Source: Blepharisma stoltei
Lineage: Eukaryota; Ciliophora; Heterotrichea; Heterotrichida; Blepharismidae
DNA: 64,000 bases
Assembly (NCBI GenBank): GCA_914767885.1
Contig: CAJZBQ010000030.1
Span: 248,001-312,000, forward strand
Reading direction: 5' to 3'
In this document: positions 1 to 14,397 of the stretch, one piece after another
Layout of the letters: the number at the start of each line of letters is the position of its first letter
Position numbering within the stretch: position 1 is the stretch's first letter
Program-made: the position numbers and the translations under genes
The notes under the pieces: generated by a model
The model's input: only the letters and a program-made list of their open reading frames with translations
The model's database searches: none
Told to the model about the DNA's origin: nothing

Positions 1-115
1 ATTTGGTACCTTAGTATTGAAATAAGTCCTCGTTTCTGATTACTTAATTTAACTCTCTCTCATTTTGAATACCATGATGTCACTAAATTAGAATATATTT
101 TACCTTAAAGTGTGT

Positions 116-1703
116 ATGAGCCTTCACCAAGACCTGTCCGAATTTGTTCAAAACATGCAAAATAACGCCCCAGCTACTTTTTATAATTATTCTTTATACC
201 CTGAAAGCATGGGTAATTGATATGACTTAAGCCTAAACGGTTTCGCATATGCTCCTAATTTAAGTCAGGAGAGTTATAATAGCTTGCCCCAGCAAGCCTC
301 TCCTGAAATTTCAGCTGAAGTACATTGTAAGAAGAAACGAGGAAGAAAGCCTCTCAGACCAAATGATCCAATTAAGAAAAAGACAGAAGAAAAAGACAAG
401 TACTGACTAAGATCGTTCAGAAGCTATATGAAGTTTCATTTTCAGAAAATTGAGGAATCTCTAACTCCCCCCTCCGTGAGTGAACAAAGCCATTGGAAAA
501 ATCCCTATTTTTTTGTCCAAAAACCCACCCTTCGTGAGCGAATAAAAATTTTTTGTAATAGAAAAAACTTTTTAAGAAAAAATAATTGATATATAAGTGG
601 TAATTAGTATGATGAAATCTCGAACTAATTCTATTTAATTTTAAACAAATTGCGTTTTAAAACATAAATTTTATAAATTAAACTAATATTTGCTTCACAA
701 TTTTTGCAAATTAGTATTTTTTTAAAATTTAGAAAAAACAATTTCTATATAAATGTTTTTTAAAAAAAAAATCAACTCCCGAACAAAATTTTTTTGTTCA
801 CTTACGGAGGGGGGAGTAAGTAAAGAGGAAAAAAAATTCTGGCATATGTACTTACTCCCCCCCATCCTTGATCGAACGACTCGCCATCGTTTGATCAAGG
901 ATGGGGGTTAAAAAAAAAATATATAGAAATATATTTTTTTTATTTACTTTTAAATAAGAGGGTTAAGAGTATTTAATAATTATTTTTACAGCAAAAAATT
1001 GAATTAATTTCATAAAATACCAATTTTCAATATTTTGAAATTTTAATTTGTCCCTTACTGAATTAAAATTTTTTTTTTTTTTAAATTTTAAAGAATCTCT
1101 ATTTTATTTAGATTATTGAGTTTTTAAGCCTAGGTTGATGGCTAAATCACTTTGGATGGTTGATTTCGCAGCTTTCTGTAGTCTCAAAGCTCTGAAAACA
1201 ACTTCATTATGCACATCTTCCTAAGCTTTTGATAACTAATATATTTTATATATATAAAAATTTGCATAATATGAAAATCGTTCGATCAAGGATGGGGTTT
1301 AATTTTCCCAATTTTTAGGATTTTTTACAGTCAATCGTTCGATCAAGGATGGGAGGGGGAGTTAGGAAATAAAGGTAAACCAGAAAAAGGAAACAGATTT
1401 TTGTCCTATGGCAAAAAGTATAAAGATTTTTTATTCTCTCATAAAACCTTTGTAGACCAGTATCGGGAGTGGTTTACAGAGCAAGGTCAAGCTGAGCTAC
1501 TTAAGAAATATGAGATCGGGAGCGATCTCTGGTTTGTATATTATGATTATGCTGCTAAAGACCTATTTAATTATCAGCTGAATAATCATAAGATTAAAAA
1601 GGAAAATACTAGCAGTCAAGTTGGAGACATGGATCAGCTTATGAATCTTTATATGATGTCGCTTTGAAAATTAAATCCCTCGAGCTGCCAGATTCAATAT
1701 TAA
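116..1703 (+). CDS. AT-hook protein, split by two IESs
   Basis: Reads as 116-461, 817-852 and 1363-1703 once two TA-bounded insertions are removed, giving about 240 residues. The frame is kept exactly across both junctions. An AT-hook (KKRGRKPLRP) near residue 78 is followed by a Lys-rich stretch, so DNA binding at AT-rich minor grooves is likely. The C-terminal half is aromatic and charged and I do not recognise it. TGA codes Trp several times, including at 1665-1667; the true stop is TAA at 1701. An ATG further upstream (near 73) runs into a stop, so 116 is the best start. An HMG/AT-hook chromatin or transcription role is inference. Confidence 0.75.
462..816 (+). mobile_element. MITE-like IES (CTCCGTGAG family), in AT-hook gene
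   Basis: 355 bp that starts TAACTCCCCCCTCCGTGAG and ends with the inverse followed by TA at 817-818. Excision joins CTA-AGT in frame. The interior is AT-rich and contains the family core GATATATAAGTGGTAATTAG. One end carries the TIR as a back-to-back inverted pair, the other as a spaced direct pair. No ORF, so it is non-autonomous. Confidence 0.9.
853..1362. mobile_element. MITE-like IES with CATCCTTGATCGAACGA termini
   Basis: 510 bp bounded by TTA on both sides (852-854 and 1362-1364). The terminus TTACTCCCCCCCATCCTTG is matched inversely at the right end, and a second internal copy of the TIR lies at each end. Excision restores TAC-TTA-GGA-AAT in frame. The outer motif TTACTCCCCC is shared with the CTCCGTGAG family but the rest is unrelated, so this is a separate family. 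Confidence 0.88.
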
Positions 1704-2267
1704 GAATTCGAAACGTAAAATTTTATATTTTTAATAAAGAGAAATATTATAATAAAAGTGAAATTAAAGCAATTTAAATAAGAAAAGTAGTAAAATTTAT
1801 ACTCAAAGAAAAGCATAGGATTTTTATATTAAAAGAATAGTTTGCTTTTAATTTGAATTCAAAACTTGATGCTATTCATGTTAAAATATGGAAATGCCTT
1901 ACTGGCTTATATAATAAAAATTAATCAAGTTGGCATTATTTTAAAATATGAAGGAAGGATCATATATAAGGGCTTAACAAGAAAAATACTAAAAAGTATA
2001 AAAATGTCGTATATATTTGATGAAATAAAGATCGCGGATATCTAACTGAAATCCACTTGCTGCTCAAAACAGCTTCTATATTTAACATGGATTAGTATCA
2101 TCGTTATAGACTGTTTCAAGAGGCTCTAGTATAATTAATAAATCTGGAAGCAAATTCACGAATCTTTATTTAGTTAAGAATTTAGTAAACTGAATTTATT
2201 ATTTTTATTATAACGCTCTATAATTTTAATTTAAAATACATAGGATAGACTAATTATATAGATTAAA
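1704..2267. other. AT-rich intergenic region
   Basis: No ORF with coding character, no inverted-repeat termini and no RNA gene recognised. It is expected to hold the 3' end of the AT-hook gene and the promoter of the ZIP gene. Confidence 0.5.
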
Positions 2268-3215
2268 ATGGATCTTTACAATTGGAAAATTCTCTCACTA
2301 AGCCTTATTCTATTTTTATCAATCCTTGTAGGTCTCACTGCTTATGCATTGTAACTTTTACTCAGAAAAAAAATCCCAAGCCGGTTGACAGGGATTTTTA
2401 ATTCATTTGCAGGTGGAACATTTCTTGCAATTGCCTTATTGCATTTATTGCCAGAAGGAGTCGAAAAGCTCCAAGAATTTAAAGTTTTGCCTCTTGGCTT
2501 TTTAATAGCCTTGATCGGGTATTTTTTTATACTTTTTATCGATAAAATTGCCTTTTCTGATCATCACTTGGTGACACATGGGAATCAGCATGTTGACCTT
2601 GGCGTCCACAACCATCAGCCAGGTATAGACGAAGAAGAAACCAGACTGAAGCATGTCATTTCCACAAGAGACCGAGTAGTATGTCATCTTGGTTCAGGCT
2701 GCGGAGAAAATTGTGGATCAGTCTGCGAAGAGCTTAGAAAACCATTTTTAGATAAATGCAATAAATGGCACACTTCATATGTAAGCTCAGTGCTCCTTAT
2801 CATTGCTTTATCCCTTCATGGAATTCTTGAAGGGTTTGCTATTGGACTCCAAGAAAACAGTAAAGATTTAATGAATCTGACCATTGCAGTGACTATACAC
2901 AAAGTACCTGAAATCTTGGCGCTGTGTATTAGCCTAGGAGACATGACGCAAAAGCATGCTTTTGCGTCAGTGTCTTTGCTTATAATGGCAAGTCCGATTG
3001 GGATTGTTATGGGAATGCTTGTGATGAAATATATATCAACTTTTATGATTGGGGTGCTTTTGAGCTTTACAACTGGCACTTTTCTTTATATTTCAGCGTC
3101 TGAAATTGTAGTAGAGGAATTTGCGATCTCCAAAAATAAATGAGCGAAGTTTAGCTCACTTATGCTTGGAGCTACAGCTATTACATTAATGCTATTTCTT
3201 GAAGAGCATGAATAA
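2268..3215 (+). CDS. ZIP-family zinc/iron transporter
   Basis: Exons 2268-2350 and 2366-3215 encode about 310 residues. ZIP hallmarks: HLLPEG in TM2-3, HGILEGFAIG in TM4, and HKVPE in TM5, whose His/Glu residues form the binuclear metal site of the family. A His-rich loop (DHHLVTHGNQHVD) and a Cys-rich loop lie between TM3 and TM4, as in plasma-membrane SLC39A1-3-type importers. Predicted to bring Zn2+ or Fe2+ into the cytosol. TGA (Trp) occurs at 3141-3143, and the real stop is TAA at 3213-3215, giving a final TM helix ending LFLEEHE. A 15-nt intron lies in the first TM segment. Confidence 0.85.
2351..2365 (+). other. 15-nt spliceosomal intron in ZIP gene
   Basis: GTAACTTTTACTCAG. Without removal the frame stops at the TAA; removal joins GCA-TT to A-AAA in frame. 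GT...AG and 15 nt are typical of heterotrich introns. Confidence 0.88.
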
Positions 3216-3656
3216 ATTGAATATTTTAATTAATTAATGCAATTAATCCGTAATAAGTAAAGAATCTTACTTGGTATTATAAATAGATACCCAGATAATT
3301 CAAATCAGCTGTAAATTATTTAAGATGGTTAATTATATAATACTAATTTGATGGAATGTAAGAGTATTCTGATAGGCTTCCTCGCATTATTTCTTTGTGT
3401 CCAGAAATATATTATAGTCTAAGCTAATATTTCTTATTCTATTATTTGTTTTCTCACTGAGAAGGGGAATTTAGCAAGTTAATCTAAGTTTTAAGCTGTT
3501 TTTCGATAAAATAACTGAGTATATTTTACCCAAAAAACTTATAACATAAAATGCTTATACTGTTTTGCTCACTCTTAGCAGCATGAGATTTATAAAAAAT
3601 ATCCCAATCTTTTCTCATAATTTAATTACAATTTTTATTCGATAAATGCATTAAAG
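3216..3656. other. AT-rich spacer between convergent genes
   Basis: I searched the minus strand for a missing C-terminal exon of the eL13 gene and found no coding stretch. No repeat termini seen. Confidence 0.45.
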
Positions 3657-4088
3657 TTAAGAACTTACTGCATCATTTACCTGCCCTTTCTTTGGTTTAC
3701 CAGCTTTGAGTGGGTAAAGTGTGAGCTTTGACTTGAAGAGCTCCAATCTCTGCACATTTCTCTGCAAAGTTTCAGCACTCTTGTTTCTTCTTCTATGATC
3801 CACTTTAATTCCAATCGATCTGGCAAATTGAGCAGTTAAATTAGCCCCTCTGAGTTCCTCGAGTGAAAATCCACGCCCTGTTTTAGATTTAGAGCAATAT
3901 CTAATGGTCTGGCCCTGAACAATTGGCCTTAAAGTCTTAAGAGGGACTGGAGCTGATTGGGCAAGCTTAAGACTTCTTGCTTTACGACGGCGCTGCTTGC
4001 GTGCAGGCTGGTTGAACCAAGTCTTAACGTAGCTTTGCCAATCCTTATGAAAGTGTGCATTGGGAACCACGTTATTGTGTTTAACCAT
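3657..4088 (-). CDS. RPL13: 60S ribosomal protein eL13
   Basis: 143 residues starting [17 protein letters not shown]. The family signatures [30 protein letters not shown] and the Arg-rich [10 protein letters not shown] block all match eukaryotic eL13, a structural protein of the large ribosomal subunit. It stops right after KAGKPKKGQ, where animal eL13 (about 211 residues) carries some 60-70 more residues. Either the ciliate protein is naturally short or a C-terminal exon lies behind an eliminated sequence I cannot see. The start is the conserved family start, and a decayed MITE sits about 20 bp upstream of it. Confidence 0.88.
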   Translation of the reverse strand: MVKHNNVVPNAHFHKDWQSYVKTWFNQPARKQRRRKARSLKLAQSAPVPLKTLRPIVQGQTIRYCSKSKTGRGFSLEELRGANLTAQFARSIGIKVDHRRRNKSAETLQRNVQRLELFKSKLTLYPLKAGKPKKGQVNDAVSS

Positions 4089-4108
4089 TTTATGATTATG
4101 ATTTTATC

Positions 4109-4476
4109 TAACTTCTCCCCCTCCTTTGCAAAAACGTTTTGCTTACTCACGGAGTAGAGAAGAGTTATTTTTATTTATAAAAATGTTCCATATTTAAAAA
4201 TTCGCAAAAATTCAAGTTTTAGAATGCAAATTGTTTAAAATTTAAGGGAATTTAAGAAATTTCATTATAATAGTATAACTTATATATTTTATTTTATTTT
4301 TATTTTAAAATTAAAATATTTTACTTAATTTTCTAAATTTTCTCATTTTGCTAATCGTCTAATTTTATTTTTAAGTTATAATTTTTTCTCTATGGTCCCT
4401 TATATATAAAATCGCTTAATGAGTTGCGTTTTTCTCAAAACAAGGGATTTTTTAATGTTTTGCTAGTTCATGGAAG
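4109..4476 (-). mobile_element. Decayed MITE-like IES upstream of eL13
   Basis: TA at 4109 followed by ACTTCTCCCCCTCC, then the degenerate inverted pair TTTTGCTTACTCACGGAG; the right end reads CATGGAAGTA. The interior matches the CTCCGTGAG family in reverse (GCAAATTGTTTAAAATTTAA). TIRs are more diverged than in other copies, suggesting an older insertion. It lies in the 5' flank of the ribosomal protein gene. Confidence 0.7.
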
Positions 4477-4839
4477 TAAGAGTGTTGATACAAAAGCTAT
4501 AGAGGTGAAGTGCATAGGAATATAGCGCTATTATATATCTTTTATCGCAATTTTATGGATAGTTTTTTACATTTATGGGGATTATTTTAATTTGATTGCA
4601 TTTATTATTTTTAAGATCGAAAAAAGATTTTTTATTAAAATCTGAACTGATTCATGAAGAATAATGCACTTTTATTAAGTTTTAAGTATATAAAAAATTC
4701 TATAACATTCAGCAATTTCATCTAAATTTGCTTTATTTAAAGCAGTTTCAATTGTAAATCTGATATCATCAATTAATAATAAAAGACCAAATTTGGTTTC
4801 TGCTCCATTCCGTTTATGAGTGTTAAAAAATTTAATAAA
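4477..4839. other. AT-rich upstream region
   Basis: Contains no recognisable gene. It would hold the promoter of the downstream CDPK gene and part of that of eL13. Confidence 0.4.
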
Positions 4840-7869
<3,030 letters not shown>

Positions 7870-7912
7870 CATGTTATTTTAAGCAGTTTTTATTTAGACA
7901 GTAATAAATTAC

Positions 7913-9877
7913 TTATAATCGCAAGCTTGCGTACTTTTCTCTGAAGTTTGGGTCCATCATCAGCCTTTCTATCAGCTCTTCTGGGTACGACGGCTCTCCT
8001 TTTTCATTGTGAATATTAGCTATAACAATATTCAGCCTTGCAATTTCAGCTTGCAAGTATTGAATCATATGGGTAAACTTGCTGACAAGCTCCCTTTGTT
8101 TTTCTTCACATCTGCAATCTTCTTGTGTAAATCCAGTCAAATATGATGGTTCTCCAGGTATTGGCGATGGAGACGCTTCTCTCATTTTCGTGCGAATTAA
8201 TTCAAGCTCTTGTTTCAGCTCAGCATTGTGGCATTCTAACAATTGGTTTCTCTGAATAATCCCTTCAGTTGACGCATTTATTTTGTAATCCACATTTTCA
8301 TTCAATTTTGCATAAGTTTTTACCCTCATCGCCCTTGTTGCGAAAAGTAAGGTAGAATAAGTCTCATCATAGTTCAATAATGATGGCCCGACGCACGCAT
8401 ATAAAGTGGTTTTACTGTTCCCTCCTAATGAATCAGTCAGAAGTCTTGTCAACTTGCTGTCTCTGAATGGGACATGTGACAGATTAGCATTATCTGAAGA
8501 TAATGCAGCTACACAATTTCCTAACGCAGAAATTGATTTGTTGATGTTTTTTGCTTCGTTTAGTCTGAGACCTTCTGAGCCGGATTTAGAGAGTCTTTCA
8601 CTTCCAGCTAAATCGACTATTGTTAAAAGCCCACGCTTGACCCTTCGCTTTTTTGGAGGGCCTTCTTCAATCCACCTTTGTTCTAAAAAGATTTGGAGCA
8701 CTGCATGGCTTCTAGATTAGATTAGATTAATTAGTTTAGCGGGTCGTGGAGGTTTATTTCAGCCTCTACCCAGCGCTGCCAGCTTCAAGCTTGCGCCCTA
8801 TGCACTGGCTCTGTAGCTCACTCCATTTTCTGTCGACGTCACCAAAAAAATGGTGACGTCGCCATCTAACAGGGAGACTCACCCAGGTACTCCTTGATCA
8901 GGGGTCTAGTGACCCGGCGCCGTCCTTTCCGGGGAGGGAGAAAAGTAGCCTCCCGGAGTCTCCTTCAGGTCCCCGAAGCTCCCCACATAAAGATCTTCCT
9001 CACTTCCCTTCTAGTCCTGAAGTTTGACTCCTGATACATCGGCTCTGGTCTTCTTGTCTCTGTGAGAGGTAAAAAACCTTGTCGTGGTGTCCCGACCAAG
9101 GTAAAAAAACCCACCCTGGACACAATATCCAGGCCCCGTTTACTTCTTAGTCCCGTAATCCCTGAGGGTACAGGAGTCGGATGGCTCGCCATTTTAATTG
9201 TGTGTATGGCTTCTAGAAGAATTTTTGTTCATTGAGGTGGAGCCTGTAGACCTTGTTCTTGCGGCTTCTTGGATTATGTACATGAGTTCTTGCTCGTTTT
9301 GGATTATTTTCTGTGTTAAGCCACCTACAAAAATGCCAGTTTTAGGGTCTTCACGGATTTGGAGGCCTCCTTTGGGCTGAGGTTTATTTGACAATAAATC
9401 GGTGATGGTTTCCATATAAATTTGCATAAAGGAAATAGTGACTTGGAACTGGGCTTCTTCGATGTTTTCGTTGATAAATTCAAATATTCTATGAATAGAT
9501 CTTGGGACGACTCCTCCTTCTTCGTGATAGCCTTCTCCATAATAATCAATTGCAGATCGAGAGCCGAAGACGGTGTATGTTTTGCCTGTGCCAGTTTGCC
9601 CATAAGCAATCATGGTACCATTATACCCATTAATTACCTCATCTACTACATTTCGACCTACAAGGTCAAACACTTCAGGCTGAGAGATTTCAGGAGATAT
9701 AACACGATCAAACACAAACTCCCTGTCATCAAAATAGGGTTTTACCAAATATAAATGGGTGCTATCTTCATGGCATTTTGTACAAACTTCTGGTGATTGG
9801 CTGATTTTTTTAAAAAGTACAACATCTTCTTTTATCATTGGTCGAACCCTGACATAAACCGAAAATCTGCTATCCAT
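7913..9877 (-). CDS. Kinesin motor protein, ungrouped/ARK-like
   Basis: Joins 9877-9218 and 8716-7913 into 487 residues. N-terminal motor domain is complete: YGQTGTGKTYTVFG P-loop (about residue 95), NKNSSRSH switch I rebuilt across the insertion, DLAGSERLSKSGSEG switch II, NKSISALGNCVAAL. The neck reads LNENVDYK, followed by a short coiled coil and no cargo domain, so it is shorter than most kinesins. The motor core resembles the plant/protist ARK (kinesin-ungrouped) type. Predicted microtubule motor; cargo unknown. Confidence 0.85.
8717..9205 (-). mobile_element. SINE-like retroelement family B in kinesin gene
   Basis: 489 bp with duplication ATGGCTTCTAGA (8705-8716, 9206-9217). On the plus strand it opens with the (TTAGA)n tail and ends GCCATTTTAATTGTGTG, so its 5' AAAATGGC end is on the right. 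Nearly identical to 35746-36243, implying recent mobility. Removal restores NKNSSRSHAVLQIF. Confidence 0.9.
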
Positions 9878-9941
9878 TTTTTATAAATTTAAATATAAAT
9901 TTCGAGATTTCTTGAATTTGGCTCATATGAAAATTAAAGCA

Positions 9942-11294
9942 TTATCTGCTTTTAGAATTATTTATCAACACATATTTGTTTTCTATAGCTTCTTCTATTG
10001 GGGAATTTAAAAATGATGGGATATTTCTGCTTGAATAATAAGCTAGACAGGCTAATAAAGCCATAATATAAAAAGATGCTGCATAATTAAAGGGGAAAAT
10101 CCATGAGCTTTCTACAGTTTTAGAAAAAATAAACCCATACACTAAAGGTGCAAAAGCTCTTACCATAGCTCCCACAGTCATCGAAATCCCGTTCATTCTT
10201 CCTCTTTCTTTTGCGACTATTGAATTATTAGCAATTATGACTTGTGCAGTAAACCCAATGTTGAGGACGAGATACCATCATGCACACATAGAACAAAGCA
10301 TGACTCATTTTATTGTGTTGTCTTTATTCAGCGCACTTGCTAGTGGAAAAATCATTAAAGAAGGGATTTGGAGCAGCAAACATGCATGCAAAGTTTTCAC
10401 CATTCCCAGCTTTCCACATATAAAGTTATGTACTGGTTTCTGTATAAAAAGAACCAGGCAAGACCCAACCCCTAGAATTAGCCCAATCTCATTAGGGTTC
10501 ATCTCAAATCCTCCGCTGTTAATATTTGCCCAGAACCATAAAGTGACTATTTCATGAAATCCTGTTGAGTTACTAGAAAAGCAGGCATATGCAGAAAGCG
10601 GCTTTAAACAGATAGGATCTTTTGCAATTTGTCAAAATGACCTATTATTTTCATTTATCAGGCTAAGCCTATTATGAGATTTGTCAAGGGTTTCCCAGAG
10701 AGTTAAATAAATCATCGGCAAACAAAGTGCAGCAAGAATCGCAGTCACAACATTGGGCAGAAGGAAAGGATAATCAGCAAAAATCCCAGAAGAAACTAAT
10801 CCAGACTCTTGAGGACTTTCAAACAATCCTCCTAATATGCTGCCCACAATCATGCCTATTTGTCACAAGATATTTTGTCAAGCCATTGCTGAAGACTGCT
10901 CACTGCTAGTGCAGATTTCTGAGATAACAGTTTTGCCGACAATTGCAATAGGTGTCATTGCTCCTAGTAAAAATCGAGATATAAGTGCAAACAAGAAATT
11001 GGCTGAGAAACCAAAAATGATTGAAAAAACAGCAACTGATAGCATTGCTATCATTATTATTGGCTTTCTTCCTCAGATGTCACAAAGTTGGCCTCAAAAA
11101 GGAGATGATATAGAAGTCCCGAACATGAGGGAAAATGTAAGAATTCCAACCCAAGTCCCAGCTGCATCTCTGCTGTCTGCTAACCCAAAACTCATTACCA
11201 TTTTGCTTCCATATGGAAGTACAATTGTAAAGATTATCGCATTTGTGAAAAATGCTAAGTAGATACTGATAAGTGCCAATGATTTGCTCGCCAT
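9942..11294 (-). CDS. Major facilitator superfamily transporter
   Basis: One uninterrupted 450-residue frame once TGA is read as Trp. The loop 2-3 MFS signature GQLCDIWGRKP has TGA at its Trp. About 12 hydrophobic helices; order and motif fit the DHA1/ZIFL-type branch of drug, sugar or metal-chelate antiporters. Substrate cannot be told. No IES, no intron seen. It would look like several fragments under the standard code. Confidence 0.82.
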
Positions 11295-11890
11295 TTATAA
11301 AAAATAATTCATAATGGGCTGTTCTGTTTCTCACTGATTTATAAGATTTAGCCCTTCATGATTAAAATAATTGAAAAACGCAATTAAAAGTAAAATATTA
11401 CTGTCTTCAAAAATATGGTCGAAATTATTCTAACTGTTATTGTCTCTTTAAAGGTAAATAATACTCATTATAGTAGTTTCTAAGCATATTTTACCCTTAA
11501 ACCTAGCGTAGATAATTATTGCACTCTCAAATTTCTAAGTTTCCTAAATATTTTTTCTCTCTCAATTTCTCAAAAATTTAAAAGCATTTAATTTAATTTT
11601 CTCAATAATTATCAAGAGCGTAATAATTTAATTCTCTCTTGTGATTTTTCCTTAAATTATCCCAAATTCTAATTACGTCACTGGCCAAAAAAGAGTTAAA
11701 AATGAAGTCATAATTAAAGCCATAATTTTTTTGTTGCATGACAATAGATTATTTTCTCTTATTTCTACGCTAATTCAAATTATCTCAATTTTAAGACTTG
11801 TTGTAGTAAATTTAAATTACTTTTATATCGACATTTATTAAGGATATATGATACAGGCCCACAAATTTAATGGAATAATAATAATAGTCC
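11295..11890. other. AT-rich intergenic region
   Basis: No gene, IES terminus or RNA recognised. The last about 30 bp before the next ATG (AATGGAATAATAATAATAG) resembles the segment before the second aquaporin gene. Confidence 0.45.
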
Positions 11891-12676
11891 ATGAACTTAA
11901 AAAAGAAGCTTTGTGCTGAGGCCTACGGAACTTTTATGCTCACTTTTGTCATCGTTGGCAAGTATTATGAAGCCAACTTAATGGGTCCTGCATTTTGGAT
12001 GTGTGTCCAAGGCACCAATATGATTCACTCCTTCCACTTTAATCCTTGTGTCACTTTAGCCTCTTGGATGCATAAGAAAATGCTTGGCAAGCTAAAACCC
12101 ATAGATTCTTACCTGTACTGGTCTTTCTTTATCCAGATTATTGGAGCAATTCCAGGTGTTTTTGCTGGGTGGTGGATTTATGACTCAGATTTCTATTTCA
12201 AAACTGGGGATGACTATACTGACGCCCAAAAATTTTTTGCCGAACTAATTTTCAGTATTCATATTATCCTTTGTCCATTAGGTATAACCTTTTGGCCTCA
12301 TAATAGACTAATTGGAAGCCTTGTGGTGGCTGGAGGACTTACCGCAGGGATCCATACAGTAGAGCATATTTCTGGTGCATGTTTTAATCCTACAATCTGC
12401 TTTACAGTTAATATTATCCAAGGAATCAGAACCGGCGATTCAGAGCATTTTAAGTACCTCTGGATCTACTTTATAGCCCCTGTGATTGCGATGTTTATTG
12501 CAGCAGGGTTAGCATGTATAATACATTTCCCACCGGAGGAGCCGATAGTAAAGCAAGTAAGTGAAATCGAATCGGCAAGCGATAATAATGAGAAGCCTGG
12601 TGAAAACGAGTACGAACGTGCTAAGGTTGAGACTGCTCATGCAATTGAACCTCCAAGCGGGACTAATAACGTTTAG
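11891..12676 (+). CDS. Aquaporin-like (MIP family) channel, copy 1
   Basis: 261 residues with six predicted helices. The two MIP half-helix motifs are altered: NPC (HFNPCVTLAS) in place of the first NPA and NPT (CFNPTICFTV) in place of the second. AEAYGTFMLTFVIV at the start and GGLTAGIHTVEHISGACFNP are typical of the family. The hydrophilic C-terminal tail is rich in Glu and Asn. Probably a water, glycerol or small-solute channel with unusual selectivity. A tandem paralogue follows 0.8 kb downstream. Confidence 0.85.
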   Translation: MNLKKKLCAEAYGTFMLTFVIVGKYYEANLMGPAFWMCVQGTNMIHSFHFNPCVTLASWMHKKMLGKLKPIDSYLYWSFFIQIIGAIPGVFAGWWIYDSDFYFKTGDDYTDAQKFFAELIFSIHIILCPLGITFWPHNRLIGSLVVAGGLTAGIHTVEHISGACFNPTICFTVNIIQGIRTGDSEHFKYLWIYFIAPVIAMFIAAGLACIIHFPPEEPIVKQVSEIESASDNNEKPGENEYERAKVETAHAIEPPSGTNNV

Positions 12677-13501
12677 TAAACAATTTAAAGTTTATTATTA
12701 AAGTTAGTGTATTTAAATATAAAATATAGATTGCAATGCAGGGATTTAAGCTGTATGACTTAAAGATTTAGCACCATGCTTAAGAATAAAATATGAATAA
12801 TCGCTAAAATTTCTACTATTGAGAAGATTTTATTATTAAGATTAATGTCATTTAATTAACTATTTAGCAGTAATTTCTCAGAACTTGCAATGCTTATTTT
12901 TAATTATAAAGGAATATGGATTAAAGATAAATAAATTATCTAAAATTAAAATGAACAAACTTGTCATCACCTTATCAAATTATTAATTTCTTTGCATATT
13001 CTTTTTCGAAAAAAAGGTGATTCTAAAGATTCATTGATAGATTCTGTCAATAAGGCACTTCATTCAATCTTATATTATCAACATAATCCATTTTTATATC
13101 AATATTGTATAAATTATTGTTTTAACTTCATTTATCCCCTGCTTTCCTGACTTGTCTTTAAATTATACAGTTGCCTGATTCCAGCCTCTCAATTAAAAAA
13201 TAAATTTACTGAATTAATTTTTCTATCAAGCAGCAATCTTTTGAAAGAAGTTTTTTATATTGCCTTACCTCATTTTCTTATAAAAATCTTACAAAGCCCT
13301 TAGAATATACTATAGATCTTCAAATATCTTAGTTTTCAATTATTTTTTTGAAAATATTTTAAATAATTATTATAACATATTTAGTTAAGTGCAACAGATT
13401 TTTAGATTTTAGGCTTGTCTTCTGACTCAAATTAAATTAAAGTATCTGTTTCACATCCCTATAAATATTAATAAGACCATAAATTAATGGAGTAATAATA
13501 T
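12677..13501. other. AT-rich spacer between the aquaporin pair
   Basis: 825 bp, no ORF or inverted-repeat ends. Only the segment just before the second ATG resembles the first gene's leader. Confidence 0.45.
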
Positions 13502-14266
13502 ATGAACTTAAAACATAAATTTTGTGCAGAGGCCTACGGAACCTTTTTACTTACCTTCGTAATAGTGGCAAAAGACTATGAAGCAACCTTAATTGGTCCC
13601 GCATTCTGAATGTGTGTTCAAGGCACGAATATGATTCATTCTTTTCATTTTAACCCATGCGTTCAAATTGCCTCTCTACTGCACAAAAAAGGAACCCATA
13701 ATCTTATTCTAAAGGATAAAAAATTCCTCCTATGGTCTTTACTAGCTCAAATAATTGGCGCAATACCAGGAGTCTTTGCAGCATGGTGGATTTATGACTC
13801 AGATTTTTATTTCAAGACTGGTGATGACTATAATGATGCTCAGAAATTTTTTGCTGAATTAATTTTCTGTATCCATATTATTCTCTGTCCATTGGGTTTA
13901 ACCTATTGGCCTCATAATAAACTAATTGGAAGCTTGGTGGTGTCAGGGGGAATTACGGCTGGGATCATCACAGTAGGACATATTTCTGGCGCTTGCTTTA
14001 ACCCTACCATTTGCTTTACAGTCAATATTATCCAAGGAATTAGAACTGGAGACTCAGAACACTTTGAATATCTCTGGATTTATTTTATTGCTCCTGTGAT
14101 TGCAATGCTAATAGCAGCTGGACTGGCATGCATTATACATTTCCCAACTGAGCCAGAAAAGCCGATATTGCATGAGGGAATTGCTGGTCGAAATAACGGA
14201 GTACCAAAGCATGAGGTCATAGAAACAGTTCACAGTATAGATCTCCAAGTCACAAAAAGAGTTTAA
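13502..14266 (+). CDS. Aquaporin-like (MIP family) channel, copy 2
   Basis: 254 residues, starting ATG 13502 with MNLKHKFCAEAYGTFLLTF, and TGA as Trp at the FWMCVQGTN position. Motifs NPC (HFNPCVQIAS) and NPT are kept, so altered pore motifs are shared by both copies. A loop insertion (KKGTHNLILKDKKFL) and a different C-terminal tail distinguish it. It arose by local tandem duplication, with similarity extending into the leader (AATGGAGTAATAATAT). Confidence 0.85.
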
Positions 14267-14397
14267 ATAATTATTTCTTTTTTGAAAATTCACCCATAAG
14301 TGACCAAAAATTTTAACTATATAAATAATTTTGCTTAATAATATATAATTTTGTGATTATCTAATGAATCTTTAAGCGCTTGAATTCTAAAGTTAAG

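Noticed and set aside
7913-9205. TA-bounded excision as the only explanation for the kinesin insertion
   Set aside because: Although its duplication ATGGCTTCTAGA includes a TA, the near-identical element in 14-3-3 has a duplication with none, so the duplication rather than TA is the common feature.
10237-11262. Plus-strand ORFs opposite the MFS gene
   Set aside because: They are shadows: the minus strand gives one continuous 450-residue transporter with TGA as Trp.
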